From NCBI GenBank assembly GCA_021018815.1, contig JAITYX010000003.1:5318501-5382500 (forward strand): a stretch of 64,000 nucleotides of DNA, in the 5' to 3' direction. The first letter of the stretch is position 1. Each line of letters opens with the position of its first letter. This document shows positions 12,851-24,639 of the stretch, in pieces. The position numbers and the translations under genes are program-made. The notes under the pieces were generated by a model that worked only from the letters and a program-made list of their open reading frames with translations, was not told the origin of the DNA and searched no databases. Origin of the DNA: Talinum fruticosum. Lineage: Eukaryota; Streptophyta; Magnoliopsida; Caryophyllales; Talinaceae.

Positions 12851-13239
12851 CTCGGATCTCGAAACTAAGATGAGATGAAGATGATCTTGTTAAAGCCGAG
12901 CTCCGACGAGTCAAAAGAAAGTAACTCGGAATGAGGCAGCTTAGAACATCATGACTCATAATGAACCAGCTCAGAGCCAGCTCAAAATGCCGAAGGTAAG
13001 CGGAAGAGCAAACTCAGTCGGACCAAACCATCGAAGATTAGCCAAGTACAACCAATAAACCCGGTGAACTAGAGAACATATAGAGCATTCAAATATGCTT
13101 CGAGCCACCCACTCGAGAACATTTTGTCCGACATCAACAAGTGGAGTAGGAACTCGCTCTTCTTTGCAAAATCTATGTGCATTCACTACATTCAAATCAT
13201 TATTTGAATCCAGAAATGCACTAAAGGCCCATAGGTAGA

Positions 13240-14690
13240 GGCCATGTAAGAGGAACTTAATCAATTTGAGAGAAACCAAGTCCGGACTTTGACCAAACGA
13301 CCTTCGACCATCCAGATTATAGGAACCAAATGGGTTTTCAATAACAAACTGGATGAGGATGGGTTGATAGTCGAAATAAGGCTAGACTTGTGGCACAAGG
13401 TTATAATCAAGAAGAAGGGATTGATTGTGGGGAAACCTTTGCACCGATTCTGTCGGGATCGAAGCAATTAGAATGTTATTAGCATTTGCTTCAAGCATGA
13501 ATATTAAGTTGTATCAAATGAATGTAAAATGTGCTTTTCCGAATGGTTTCATTCAAGAGGAATGTTGAGCAACTCCTTGGATTTGAAAACTCGGAATTTT
13601 CAAATCATGCTTTCAAATTGCAAAAGGCTCTTTATGGTCTTAAACAACCTCCTAGAACTTGGTGTGAAAGACTTAGCGCTTTTTTGTTGAAAATGATTTC
13701 AAAAGAGGTCGATTGACAAAACTCTTTTCATAAAGACCAAGGGGAGAGACTTTCTTATTGCTCGATTTACGTTGATATTAATTTTGGAGCTACAAATGAA
13801 AATCTCTGTCGAGAATTTTTTGAGTTAATGAGACAGAATTCAAAATGAGCATGATGGGAGAGCTCAATTTCTCGGTATACAAGTCGATAAGATAGTGATG
13901 GAATCTATGTCCATCAATCTAAGTATACCAAGGAGTTCGCTGAAGAAGTACAAGCTTCAAGATGCAAAACATGCAACAACACCAATGAGTAGCAGTATGA
14001 AACTAGACTTTGACAAAAAGGTAAAGCAAGTAGATCGAAACTCTATAGAGGTATGATTGGTTCTCTCGCTATATCTCACATCCAAGAGAGGCCGGACATT
14101 ATGTTTAGTATATGTCTATGTCCAAGATTCCAAGTTAATCCAAAAGAATCACAAGAGAATTTTCAAATATATTGGAGGGACTCGTAATCTTGGTTTATGG
14201 TTCTCAAGAGACTCGGAACCGACTCTCACCTGGATACTCGGATGTTGACTATGCTAGATACAAGGTTGATAGAAAGAGCACATCGAAGCATGCCGGCTTC
14301 GGGTGAATCCCTTATATCTTGGCATTCATAGAAGCGTAACTCGGTTGCTATATCAACCGCTGAAGCCGAGTCCATTGCAGCTGGAGCATGTTGTGCTTAG
14401 ATTCTATGGATCAAACAACACTTGAAGGATCTTGGACTTTCATTCAAATCTATCCCAATCATGTGTGATAATCGAGTGCAATCAAGCATCACTAAGAATG
14501 CAGTTCAAAGCATTCAAAGACAACGCACATTGAGGTCAATTATCAATTTCGAGAGATCATTCTAAGAAAGGTGATATTGAACTTGAATTCATTCCTACGA
14601 AATTTCAATTTGCTGATATTTTCTCTAAGCCACTTAGTGAGGATCAATTTTGTTTTATTAGGAATGAGCTTGGAATGACTAATGCATTAT
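13240..14690 (+). pseudogene. RT and RNase H remnant of element B
   Basis: RT blocks are recognisable from GTKWVFNNK (near 13325) onward, with LYGLKQPPRTWCERL near 13630. The catalytic YVDD is degraded: near 13765 the best frame reads YVDI followed by NFGA, so the second Asp is gone. RNase H words (SVAISTAEAES, CDN) occur at 14340-14480, followed by the family tail LADIF and NELGM in broken frames near 14600-14680. Many frameshifts; not functional. Confidence 0.82.
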
Positions 14691-15088
14691 TATGTGATTT
14701 TTAAGTGAAATTGTCTCGCATGATTATGTGTTATATGTTTTCTTTCTTGCCTTAATAACAATTGGTTCGATTGACCAAGTGAAACCGAGCTAGGAGTTAT
14801 TATGTGTTTGAATTTTTGAGTCACTCGAAACCGTATCGAGTCGGACTTAGTTTTTCGACAGAAATGGACATCGACCTCCGAAATCATTTCTAGATAAGTA
14901 GAGAATTTCATAAATTTCTTTTAAAATTTCTCTTTCTCTCTCTTTACCACGCACATCGATAAGAGAACTAGCCGTTAGGAGAAAGTCACTGGAATTCTAA
15001 CCGTTCTAGACCGTAAACGGCACACCTGTCCGAGGCGAATGTTGGAGGTGTAGGTCACACTCGAATATTCAAGGACATTCCTTTTCGC

Positions 15089-15096
15089 TATAAATA
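15089..15096 (+). promoter_or_regulatory. TATA box upstream of the third ORF of element B
   Basis: TATAAATA, 149 bp before the third-ORF ATG at 15245, followed by a CT-rich leader with many CTCTC and CACTC words. Homologous positions in A and N1 also carry TATAAATA; in F the site (about 38657) is mutated to TACAAAAC. Confidence 0.6.
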
Positions 15097-15244
15097 ACAT
15101 CCCTTTACCTTCATTTCGCTACTTTACTCTCTGCTCACTTACTCTCTTGCTTACTCGCTCTCACTCTCAAAGCTCTCAGCACTCACCGTGTCACTCTCTT
15201 TCTTTCGAATTCACTATCTCTCTCTCACTCTAAAATCTTCAGCC

Positions 15245-15326
15245 ATGCCTAATAGAGGTTCAGCCCAAGATTTTCTAGGGTCTGCTACCAAGAAACCTCG
15301 CACCAAACAAACTCAAGAGGGCACCT
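15245..15326 (+). pseudogene. Third ORF of element B, N-terminal part (cut by element C)
   Basis: ATG at 15245 after the CT-rich leader. The first 27 or so codons include LGSATKKPRTK, matching the starts of the same ORF in A, N1 and F. The ORF is split at 15326 by the insertion of element C; its continuation is at 33844. Confidence 0.75.
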
Positions 15327-15380
15327 CGAAGACTCGGACCTTACGTATATATAATTCCGAGTTCCATCAAGGGATCGGTA
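15327..15380 (+). repeat. 5' LTR of element C, first fragment
   Basis: Begins CGAAGACTCGGACC (the first T of the usual TG is C here, as in the B LTR at 35816) and matches the start of the C 3' LTR at 32325. It is interrupted after 15380 by N1 and resumes at 26212. Confidence 0.82.
15376..15380. repeat. Target-site duplication flanking N1 (left copy)
   Basis: CGGTA here and AGGTA at 26212-26216, a 5-bp duplication with one mismatch, as expected for copia integration. Confidence 0.7.
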
Positions 15381-16936
15381 TGAAGGTTTGCTCGGGAGAG
15401 TCCGAGTCACCCTAGAGGGGGTGAATAGGGTGATAGAAAATTCTTTGTGAAATCAAATTCTTTTGCGCGAGAATAGAGAAGAAGATAAATTCCGAGTCTA
15501 TCAACCGAGTCGAAAAGATTGAACTCGAAGGCAATAAGACAGAAAGAACAAGAGCAATAAAGCCGTCTAAGTCTAGAATGAACTCGGAAAGTTAACACTT
15601 AGATTTTACGTGGAAACCCTCCTAGGGCAGAAAACCACGGACCGTGTCAATCTAGACACGAAGTCAAATCCACTATTTTGAGTCCACAAAATACCGTGAA
15701 CCGATCGAACCCGAGTTGCTCCCTTAGACAACTCTATACAAGTTTTCTTAGACTCGAAATTCCCTTATCCGATCTAGTACTTCCTAGCTGAGATAACCCT
15801 TACAGCTAGGGACAACTAAGCTGAGTTAACCCTTACAGACTTAGTCAAGGGACCTTACAAAGTATGTAAGAAAGAGTTTGTAATCGAGTACAAGACCTTA
15901 CAACTCGTAAAGTAATGAATTATAGAGTGGGAGTTGTAAGTTGAAGATTGAAAGTAAATACAATAACTTTGAGCAAGTACGTGTATAGACAATATATTCG
16001 GCAACCTTCAAGTCTTGTGAAGTGGCTTCTATTTATAGATAACCAGGCAGAGTAGCCGTTATCTTCATCTGCCGACCGAGAGTCTTCCGTGACCGTTGAT
16101 AAAAGCTTTTGAGTCACTCGGAAAGTATCCGTTGTAATGTGAACGTTGGACAACGGTTTAACTCTCTTGGAAATCCCAAAACCATTGGCGAGTGTCTTGA
16201 TTGATAAGGTGGAAACCACCGTTAAGCTTAGCGTTTCGGTTTTCAGATTTGGAAACGGACAACTTCGACACAATCTTCGGGACTGGAGAAGGGAAGGTGA
16301 AAAGCCATGTCTCGCTGGTGATTTGACATTCGAAGCCGGTTACTTTTGTGGTTTAAAAAGGTGTATCCTCGATTGAATAACCTACAAAGTAAATTACCTT
16401 CGGTTCTCAAAGTATAAAATACTTTGGTCCGAGGTTAGACACGAGATAATAAAATAATTATGATAATTAAACAATTGATTAACTAAGTCGAAACGAAATG
16501 GAATTTTACGAGTCCAATATCCATGATACTCGGAATTCCATCCGACTTAGTCTAAGTAATAAAACAAGTTCCATAAAGAATATAAGAGAGAATTAACTTG
16601 ATATAGACTAAGCATGGAATGAGACTATAACAAAATAGAACGTATATCCACAAGTCGATTACGAGTGAGAAACGACCGAATACTCGGTATATTCAAAACG
16701 CGATACATCCGAGTGATGCTTGGACTCGGAGTATAGAACCGGTTTTCGAGTCACTTACGAGATAAGCGGGAATTATAAGAAGTAGGAACCGTATCACATA
16801 AAGAAGATACAACTTTACTCAAAGAAGTTTCGTGATACGGAGAATGCCTTGGAATCAAAACTTAATAAGTATGGGATTGTTATACCGACTCATTTAGTGC
16901 AACTCGTAAATGCGTGAAGAGATGTCCGAGTCTTCA
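15381..16936 (-). repeat. 3' LTR of N1
   Basis: 1556 bp, from TGAAGGTTTGC to GTCTTCA on the plus strand. A TATA box (TATAAATA on the minus strand) lies at 16030-16037. Several AACGG words (MYB-core-like) occur at 16130-16230. It aligns along its length with 24640-26211; most differences are one- to three-base indels beside CG. Confidence 0.93.
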
Positions 16937-16952
16937 ATCTCCCCTTTTTGAT
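16937..16952 (-). other. Polypurine tract of N1
   Basis: On the minus strand ATCAAAAAGGGGAGAT directly abuts the 3' LTR. It is the expected primer for plus-strand DNA synthesis. The same core, AAAAAGGGGAGAT, precedes the C and F LTRs; B has one extra G. Confidence 0.9.
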
Positions 16953-17372
16953 GAAAGACATTCCTAACTTAAACGAAACTTTGTTTGTGAAAAAAATCTG
17001 ACTCCGAGTAGTAGCTCATGAGGAAAGTATACTTAGTATAACGAGCAAGAAGAATATAGTCGAGCATAAGGTAAAAATGCTTAGTAATGAAATAAAGTAA
17101 ACTCGAAACATTATAAGCATAGAAATTATGTAAGAGAAAGCATTACTTCATTGATCTTAACGAAATTACAAAAGTCAAAAAGGGAAAACTCCCCTAAACA
17201 AGACAACAAGTTTTCCGACTCTATTTCTCCCCTTGTCTTTCAAAGAAAATAATAACAAAAAGAAGGGAGAAAAGAACAAGTAATACAAATTAGTTATGCG
17301 GACAAAAAAAAAAAAATTTTAGAAAGAGGAAAATTCGGGGACATTGAGGAATCGTGACTCGGTGCATGGCTC

Positions 17373-18968
17373 CTACGAGGGAGGAGGGGATTTCGAGTGG
17401 AGGCGGAGGTGCGCCGGTGCTGATATGATCTTGACGATGTGCTTGAGCGCGGCGAGGGAGAAGCTGGGATTATCCTCGGCGGCTCGGCTCGAGTAGCCGA
17501 CCGGAGTGAGTGGATCGAGGGTTCTTCCCTTGGGACCTCGGTGGGCTGGAGGGGCTGCTCTGCTCGACCCGCTGGAGTAGCTAGGTTGTTCGACCCACCC
17601 GGCATCGCTGTCCGAGCCGAGAACGGCTATTTGAGCTTGTGGAGCGGTCGACCCTCGCGAGTTGCCACGACCTCTTCTTCCCTTTCCCGGAAGGGCTCGC
17701 CTCGGCCGCGAGTTCCTCGAGCATCTCGGTGCTGCATCTGCAGCTCCTTCTTCTTCTTCCTCATCCCCGCTGTCCGAGGAGGTCGGACTTGGGCTCGAAG
17801 ACGCTTCGGACGCGTCCGAGTCATCATGGTCCTGAGCCGCCTTGGACCATCTCTCTCCGAGGAGCTCGACCGGCCTCTTTCGCTCCTTTACCAGTTCCCT
17901 CATCTCAAGAACTAGAGACTCGCTGCTCTCGGATTTGGGATTGACCAGTCTTTTGGTTGATGGTCGATTTTGGAGAACAGATTTGAAAGCTCGAGCATGT
18001 CTCCGAATTCGAAGACACGGAGCCGATCTTGTCTATAAAAACGAGGAGACAAGAGAGCAGAGAGAGATTTTAAGGCACCGGAGGTGGAGGCACCACCAGG
18101 TGTAGAGGAAGAGAGAGAGGGGTTGATTTATGAGTCCGAGGTGGAGAAGGAGGCCTCGGCTACGAGTTGTGAACCCGGACACGGGGTCGGTTTCCGGTAT
18201 CCGTACCCCTGCAGTTCCTTCTTGCCGACCACAGCAGCGGCCTCGGACACCGCTTTTGGGTCCGATGGGAGAGGAACTTGGAATTGCTTGAAGACAAGGG
18301 TCGAAGAGCACCGAAAGGAAGGGAGGTGTTCTTCTTGGATTGGAGTTGAGCTGGCACAGCGACCATCCGCTCCAATGATGGAGGGGAAGAGGTCTACTTC
18401 GTATCCCTCAAGGATGCCGAAGAGGGCTTTGAGATGCTTGGAGTTGGGGTTCTCCTTGCTTGGAATGCTTTGTGAGAAAAAGGTTCTCATCGGCAGAAAG
18501 CACTGAAGGCGAGCTTCGACTTCAATCGAGTCACGTAAAAGTTTTTCTCGGACTCCAAAGAAGTCGTCGGCGACTTCGAGTAAAAGGAATAGGATTGCTG
18601 TTCAAGAAAAGAGAGGAGACCTTGAACGAGGCGGTGGAGGAGAGAGGCGTTTAGACGAACGAGTAATGTTCTAAACCCTAGAGGTTAGAACATTTTCGGA
18701 GTGGATGAGGTGAGTATAGAACTCGAAACGAGTTCGGGGTAGATGAACTCGTCGAAGCATAGGAAGTTGTATAGGAAGTTGTATGCTCCGGTGGTTTGTA
18801 TGTTGGACAACCAAGAAAATTTGGTTGTTGGAAAGAATTTGTCAGTCCAGTGCAAGGTCTTTGGGTGACAATGGGTTTGGAAGGGGTTGAGCTTTACGGC
18901 TTATTGGTGCGAGACTTTTTGGAGGATGAAGAAACCCGGAAGTCGGGATGGTTTCCTCTTTTAGGCAT
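17373..18968 (-). pseudogene. Third ORF (env-like) of N1
   Basis: Start at 18968 (MPKRG, then a KKSRT block as in B). The conserved block MRTFFSQ...PSKENPNSK with EGYEVDLFP starts at 18490, and the RVRVH block lies near 18165. The C-terminal part (17903-17373) is one open frame of 176 codons rich in Ser, Asp, Glu and Arg, with a run of five Glu, ending PPPS-stop as in A. Blocks lie in different frames, so at least two frameshifts separate them. No signal peptide or membrane helix is evident. The DNA is noticeably G+C-richer than the rest of the element. Function unknown. Confidence 0.72.
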
Positions 18969-19195
18969 TGTGAGAGAAGGAAGGAAAAGATGAAACTTTT
19001 CGAGTAGGAAAGAGAAGGAGATGAAAAGAAAAGTGTAGAAGAAAGAGATGAGAGCGATCATAACTTACGAGAGAGAGAGGCTTCTTCGATGCTTGCGAGA
19101 TGATCGAGGATGACTGTTCACGTAATAATCTTCCGCGAGAAGTTTCATTTGAGAGAGATGGAGTTTAGAGTACCGAGATGAAGATGGATAGACGT

Positions 19196-19203
19196 TATTT
19201 ATA
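19196..19203 (-). promoter_or_regulatory. TATA box upstream of the third ORF of N1
   Basis: TATAAATA on the minus strand, about 230 bp before the ATG at 18968, with a CT-rich leader between. Same position relative to RNase H as in A and B. Confidence 0.6.
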
Positions 19204-19591
19204 GAAAATAAGCGCGCCGTCAACTATCCGTTAAATATAACTCCGTTCGACTCGGCTTGTCCATCGAGTCACCAAAGACCGGTGTGACGGTTCTCTTCAA
19301 CGGTTGAGATTCCAGCGGTTAGAAATCCACGGCTAATGTCCGATCGCAGCGCTCGAGAAAGAGGGAGAAAAAGATTTTGAAAATATGATCCGAAACTCTC
19401 CACTGTTCTAGAGATAGTTTCGGAAAATTTGAAGTCCAAGTTTCCCTACGTCCGAGTTTGACTCGAAAGGTTTCGAGTGACTCGAAACACGAAATAACTA
19501 TTAGCCCGAGTATCATCGAATCAACTGAACTAATCGTTATTGACGAGTGAAAGCACATAGCACGGAATTATGCAACAAGAGTAGCACATAG

Positions 19592-21130
19592 TTAAGCATT
19601 TAACATACCAAGCTCATTCCGAATAAAACAAAGCCGATCTTCACCAAGAGGCTTAGTAAAGATATCAGCTAATTGGAGATTAGTAGGAATGAACTCGAAG
19701 TTCAATATCACCCTTTTACGAGTGATCGCGTAAGAAGTGATACCGACCTCGATATGCTTTGTTTTCGAATGCTTGGACGGGGTTCTTGGTGATGCTAATT
19801 GCGCTTTGGTTGTCACACTTGATAGGTACTGATTTGAATGATAGTCCAAGATCTCTCAAGTGTTGCTTTATCCAAAGAATGCGAGCGCAACAAGCTCCAG
19901 CGGCAATATATTCGACTTCCGCGATCGATAGAGCTACTGAGTTTTGCTTCTTTGAGTGCCAAGATATTAGGGATTGACCCGAAATTGGCAAGCTCCGGAT
20001 GTGCTCTTTCGATCAACTTTGTATCCTGCGTAGTTTGCGTCCGAGTACCCGAGTCGAGTTAGTTACGAGTCTCCGGAATACCATAGACCTAAATTACGAG
20101 TGCACTGTAAGATATCCGAAAATTCTCTTCACCGCAGTGAGATGTGATTCTTTTGGATTAGCTTGAAATCTTGCGCATAAACAAACACTCGAACATTATA
20201 TCGACTCTGCTGGAAGTAAGATATAGCAAAGATCCAATCATACCTCGATAAAGTTTCGATCTATTGCTTTACCTTTCTCATCCGAGTTAAGCTTTATCTC
20301 TGCTTGCTCATAGGAGTAGATGCATGTTTTGCATCTTGAAGTTTGTATTTCTTCAGCGGTTCCTTGGTGTACTTTGATTGATGAACAAAGATTCCATCTT
20401 TGTCTTGTTTGATTTGTAACCCAAGGAAGAAATTGAGTTCTCCCATCATACTCATTTGGAATTCTTGACTCATCAACTCGGAAAATTCTCGGCACGAGAA
20501 ATTCATTAATGGCACCGAAAATGATGTCATCAACATAGATTTGAACAATAAGGAAATCTTTCCCTTTGGTCTTTATGAAGAGAGTCTTGTCGATCTGGCC
20601 TCTCTTAAAATCATTTTGAACTAAGAAGCTATTCGAGTCTTTCATACCAAGCTCGAGGTGCTTGTTTAAGACCATAAAGAGCCTTTTAAAGTTTGAAAAC
20701 ATGATTTGGAAATTCGAATTTTCAAAACCAGGAGGTCTGTTCAACATAGACTTCTTCTTCAATAAAACCATTGAGAAATGCACACTTAACATCCATTTGA
20801 TATAATTTAATATGCATACTTGGATGCAAATGCCAACAGATATTCTAATAACTTCAATTACGGCTACAGGTGCAAAGGTTTCCCCACAATCAATTCTTTC
20901 TTCTTGATTGTAACCTTGAGCCACAAGTCTAGCCTTGTTTCGACTACCACTCCACTCTCATCGAGTTTGTTTTTGAAAACCCATTTGGTTCCTATAACTG
21001 GGTGGTCGGAAGGTCGGTTGGTTTGAGTCCGAGACTTGGTTTCTCTCAAATTGATTAAGTTCCTCTTGCATGGCCTCTACCCATTCGGGTTCATTAAGGG
21101 CCTCTAGTGCATTTTTGGGTTCGATTAATG
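19592..21130 (-). pseudogene. RT and RNase H of N1 (frameshifted)
   Basis: RT spans about 21130-20240: GTKWVFKNKLDE near 20990, ERIDCGETFAPVA near 20890, and the catalytic YVDDIIFGA with YVDD at 20537-20526. RNase H spans about 19991-19592, with SWHSKKQNSVALS, AEVEYIAAGACCA, KCDNQSA and the lineage tail LADIFTKPLGEDR followed by RNELGML. Catalytic residues look intact, but the frame shifts at least four times. In the family this enzyme turns element RNA into DNA in virus-like particles. Confidence 0.9.
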
Positions 21131-21439
21131 AAATGAATGCGGTGAATGCACATAGATTATGTAGAGAGGAACGAGTTCTTACCCCACTTGTTGATATCGA
21201 AATGATGTTTTCTTGGGGATGACTGGAAGTAAATTTGAATGCTTTACCGAGTGCTTTGATTCACCGAGGTTGGTGGGCTGAACCGCTTGATCTTCGAAGC
21301 TTGTTACGAGTGATCCTCTTCATTATCTTGTTCGTTACGAGCGAGCTCTTGAACTGTCTCATTCTAAATTTCCTCGTTACGAGTGACTTCATTACGAGCA
21401 AGTTGGGTCCGAGTCTTTGTAGACTCGACTTCGTCATCA

Positions 21440-22330
21440 TCTTTCCCGAGCTTTAGTTACGAGTATGAAGACTCACTTGGCTTCTCCTGTTCAAGCTCAT
21501 CAAATACTACGTGGATGCTTTCTTCCACTTTGTTAGTTCGCTTATTGAAGATGCGATAAGCTTTGCTATGAGAGGAGTAACCCGGAAAAATACCTTCGTT
21601 CGACCAGAGCATCAAATTTGGTCGGATGATCCTTACCATTGTTGTGAACGAAGCACTTACATCCGAATGGTCCGAAATAGGAAATATTTGGCTTCTTCCC
21701 TTTGTAGAGCTCATAAGGTGTTTTCTTCAGAATGGATCCGATGAGGCATCTATTTAGAGTGTAGTTAGGCTGTGTTCACTTACCTCGCCCGAAAATAGTA
21801 AGGCAAGTTGTGCTCAATCATCATCGTCCTTGCTATTTCTTCAAGGGTTCTGTTCTTTCTCTCTACTACTCCATTCTGTTGAGGAGTTCGGGTGTTGAGA
21901 AATTGTGAGAGATTCCATTTTTGTCACGGAACTACGAGAATTCGAGTAATCGAACTCCCTTTCATGGTCGGTTCGAATCCTCCGGATCCGAGTCTAAGAC
22001 TCAACTTGAATTTTCTACGAGCTTGCTTGAACTCCTTGAAAGCTTCATTTTTGTGCTTAAGAAACACACCCAGGTAAATCGTGAATAATCATCAATAATA
22101 ACAAGTATGTAAGATTTACCTCCGAAACTCTTCACGAGGATTTCACCACATAAGTCGATATGCGATAATTCAAGCACGTTGGATGTGGAAGCTGTCTTCG
22201 AGAGATTTGAATGAAAATCGACTTGTTTACCTCCGGTGCATACTTCACATATTTTGTCTTTCTCAAAAACACGGTTAGGCAAACCCCTAACTAAACCATT
22301 AGATGCCAATTTCTTGATAGTATGCATGCT
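21440..22330 (-). pseudogene. Integrase of N1 (frameshifted)
   Basis: 22327-22001 encodes the zinc-finger end (HTIKKLASNGL, CEVCTGGKQ) and the first part of the core with HIDLCG and GGKSYILVIIDDYSRF. The D and E of the rest of the core lie in other frames: the final Glu motif falls near 21870 (plus-strand pyrimidine-rich stretch after 'ctgttgagg'). 21714-21457 encodes the region after the core (GYSSHSKAYRIFNKRT). The first catalytic Asp is present. Confidence 0.88.
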
Positions 22331-23100
22331 GATATGGCCTAATCTACGATGCCAAGTCCATGAATCATCATGGAGAGATGCTTTTAAACACGATAAGTTC
22401 GACTTGGATCGAAAGAGGGATGATGTAAGTATTACCCGATCTCTTACCTAAAAGCTTGATCTCTTTGGTAGAGACATCAAAAATAGTGCAATTAGTCCGA
22501 GTGAATCTTACCTCTTGACCTTTGTCACATAGTTGAGAGATGCTTGAGCGATTACACTTCAATTCCTTGACAAGATAGACTGGATCGACCGGATTGCTTC
22601 CTTTTCCAATCTTGCCAATCCCCACGATCTTGCCCTTGCTATCATCTCCAAATGTGACTTTTCCTCCTTTATGTCCGTTCAACTCGAGAAAAGAGTCCTG
22701 CATCTCTCGACATATGGTGTGAACATCCCACTGTCAAGGTACCGAGTGATCTCTTCCGAGTGACTCGCAAAACAAAGAGAATCTAACCCTTCTCACTTCC
22801 TCTAATGAACCCGAGTAACATTCTTTACTTGTGGTTCTTTTACGAGGAAGAAGGTGTTTTGGAACCCGGATTTGAATGACTTTGGGTTTTGTCCGATTCC
22901 GAGTCTTCCTCTCGAGAAGCCGAGTCCGTGTCTCTTTCTTTTTGAAAATCTTTCCTTTTGAAACGAGGAGAGAATGGTTTCTTTTTGTAAACGGTTCTAG
23001 GCTTAGTCCTTCTTTCATTTACGTGAATGGGTTTCCTCGAACTTCACGGTTACGGAGTCATTTTCAAACGAGTTCGAGTAGGAATTTGATTCCTCTTCTT
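22331..23100 (-). pseudogene. Protease region of N1
   Basis: 22703-22368 holds the open segment after the active site (GGKVTFGDDSKGK, IGKIGKGSNPVDPVYLV). The active-site triplet itself, DSG, lies near 22730 and is followed by one extra base that shifts the frame before the CSHHM block. 23018-22734 is a Lys/Arg-rich linker. As an aspartic protease it would cut the Gag-Pol precursor. Confidence 0.75.
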
Positions 23101-23582
23101 CGTTGAAACCAATACCTTCTTTTCGAAAGGAGACACATTGTGATCCTAAGAGCATGTCAAGGTTTTTCGACTTTGAGTAAATTTTAAAACCGGATCTTGA
23201 GACTCGGTGAGCTTCTGTTTTAGTTGCTCATTTTCTTTCTGAGTAACTCGGACTCGAGTCTCATTAGCTTGAGCACTAGTCTTGAGTTCTCTCGAGTGTG
23301 AGTCTTAGTTTTTCCAATTCGTTTTTCAAAGAATTGCTCTCGAAGAAATTGACTCAAGTTGTTCTTTGAAATGGGAAGAATCGGAATTGGACTTTTCTTC
23401 CAAAGTAAAAATGTATTTAGCTAAATCAACTTTGGAGAATTTGAGGAAGTAATTTATTACCTCTTGAGGATCGGTTTCCTCGGTGTCGAGTGCGAGTCGA
23501 CTCTCTTTCGGCTTACGAGTCGGAGATTGTCATCGGACACTTTGAGTCATCCGAGTCCTCGTCATCTTCCGATGAGTCCTCA

Positions 23583-24579
23583 TCACTCCATGTTGCCATC
23601 ATGGCCTTTTTCTTCTTCCTGTCCCTTTTCCTTTTGGACGAGTCCTTGACTATGTGGTCTTTGCTTGCCACATTCAAAACATCCAGAATTCTTAGACAAA
23701 GATAACTTTGAAGGAGAAGAGAACTTACCTTTTCTATCTCTCTTATCTTTCTTGTAGAATTCTTCTTTTGGCCTTTTGTCCCATCTTTTGTGTTTCATCA
23801 TTCTCTTGAAACCTCTTGCAATAAGTGCCATGGGATCATCTTCCGAGTCGGAGGAGCTCGGATTTGCTTCTTTGGATTCCGAGGCTTTAAGTGCAATGTT
23901 TCTTCCGGTACTACTCTCGGCATCCGCCTCTTCAGATGGATTTCGTGTGTTAGAAGCTTTCCGATGAGCTTGTCCGGCTTTAAGAGTGAGAGGTTCCGAG
24001 CCTCCTTTATGGCGAGTCACTTTGGGACCCCATCTTTTCTTGGGTAGGCTTCGAGAATTTTCCGGCACATTTCTTCGTAGGAGATCTTCTTTCCCAGTGA
24101 TTTGAGATTGTTGGTAATCTCGATGAAACCGAATGAACATCCGAGTGATATTCTCCTCCGGCTCCATCTTGAAAAGCTCATATTTGTGAAGATATTGACT
24201 TATCTTTGCTTGTCGACCTGGCTTGTGCCTTAATAAGTATTGACAAGGGTGTCCCACACTTCTTTCGTTGAATCACGAGCGGACACTCGGTTGTATTCTT
24301 CGAGCTTATGGCGCACATAAGGATGTTCATGGCTTTGAAATTCTTTCGAACTTCTCGCTTCGCTGGTGTGAACTCGGCCTTTGTCTTGGGAAGGATTCTG
24401 AATTCATCTGTCTTCGTTGGAATGTAGTTTCCTTGTTGTATGATTTCCCATACTCCTTCATCATGATCTATGAGGAAACATTCCATAAGCTTCTTCCGAG
24501 TGCCCAAAGTTTGATCCTTTGAATTTTGGTGGCTCGTTGGAAGATCTTCCTTCGTCGAACTCTCCGGTGTTCGAGCCAT
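23583..24579 (-). pseudogene. Gag of N1
   Basis: Starts at 24579 (MARTPESS), just downstream of the primer site. It contains MECFLIDHDEGVW and YLHKYELFKMEPEENIT, typical of the copia UBN2-type Gag. It is split by a frameshift near 24240. Lys-rich segment, then a zinc knuckle near 23670 that begins CFECG but loses the His/Cys spacing after a small deletion. Gag would package the RNA. The acidic C-terminus ends near 23583. Confidence 0.85.
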
Positions 24580-24623
24580 TTGATCTTTAAACCTTTGGAT
24601 TGTTAGATCCTTTACGAAAGGCT

Positions 24624-24638
24624 AGGCTTTGATACCAA
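24624..24638 (-). other. Primer binding site of N1
   Basis: TGGTATCAAAGCCT on the minus strand, starting two bases inside the 5' LTR. It resembles the complement of the 3' end of plant initiator Met tRNA (TGGTATCAGAGC) with one difference. Confidence 0.85.
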
Positions 24639-24639
24639 T

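Noticed and set aside
17439..18105. Several long overlapping plus-strand ORFs
   Set aside because: They lie opposite the G+C-rich third ORF of N1, where stops are rare in all frames. None matches the conserved blocks shared with A, B, C and F.
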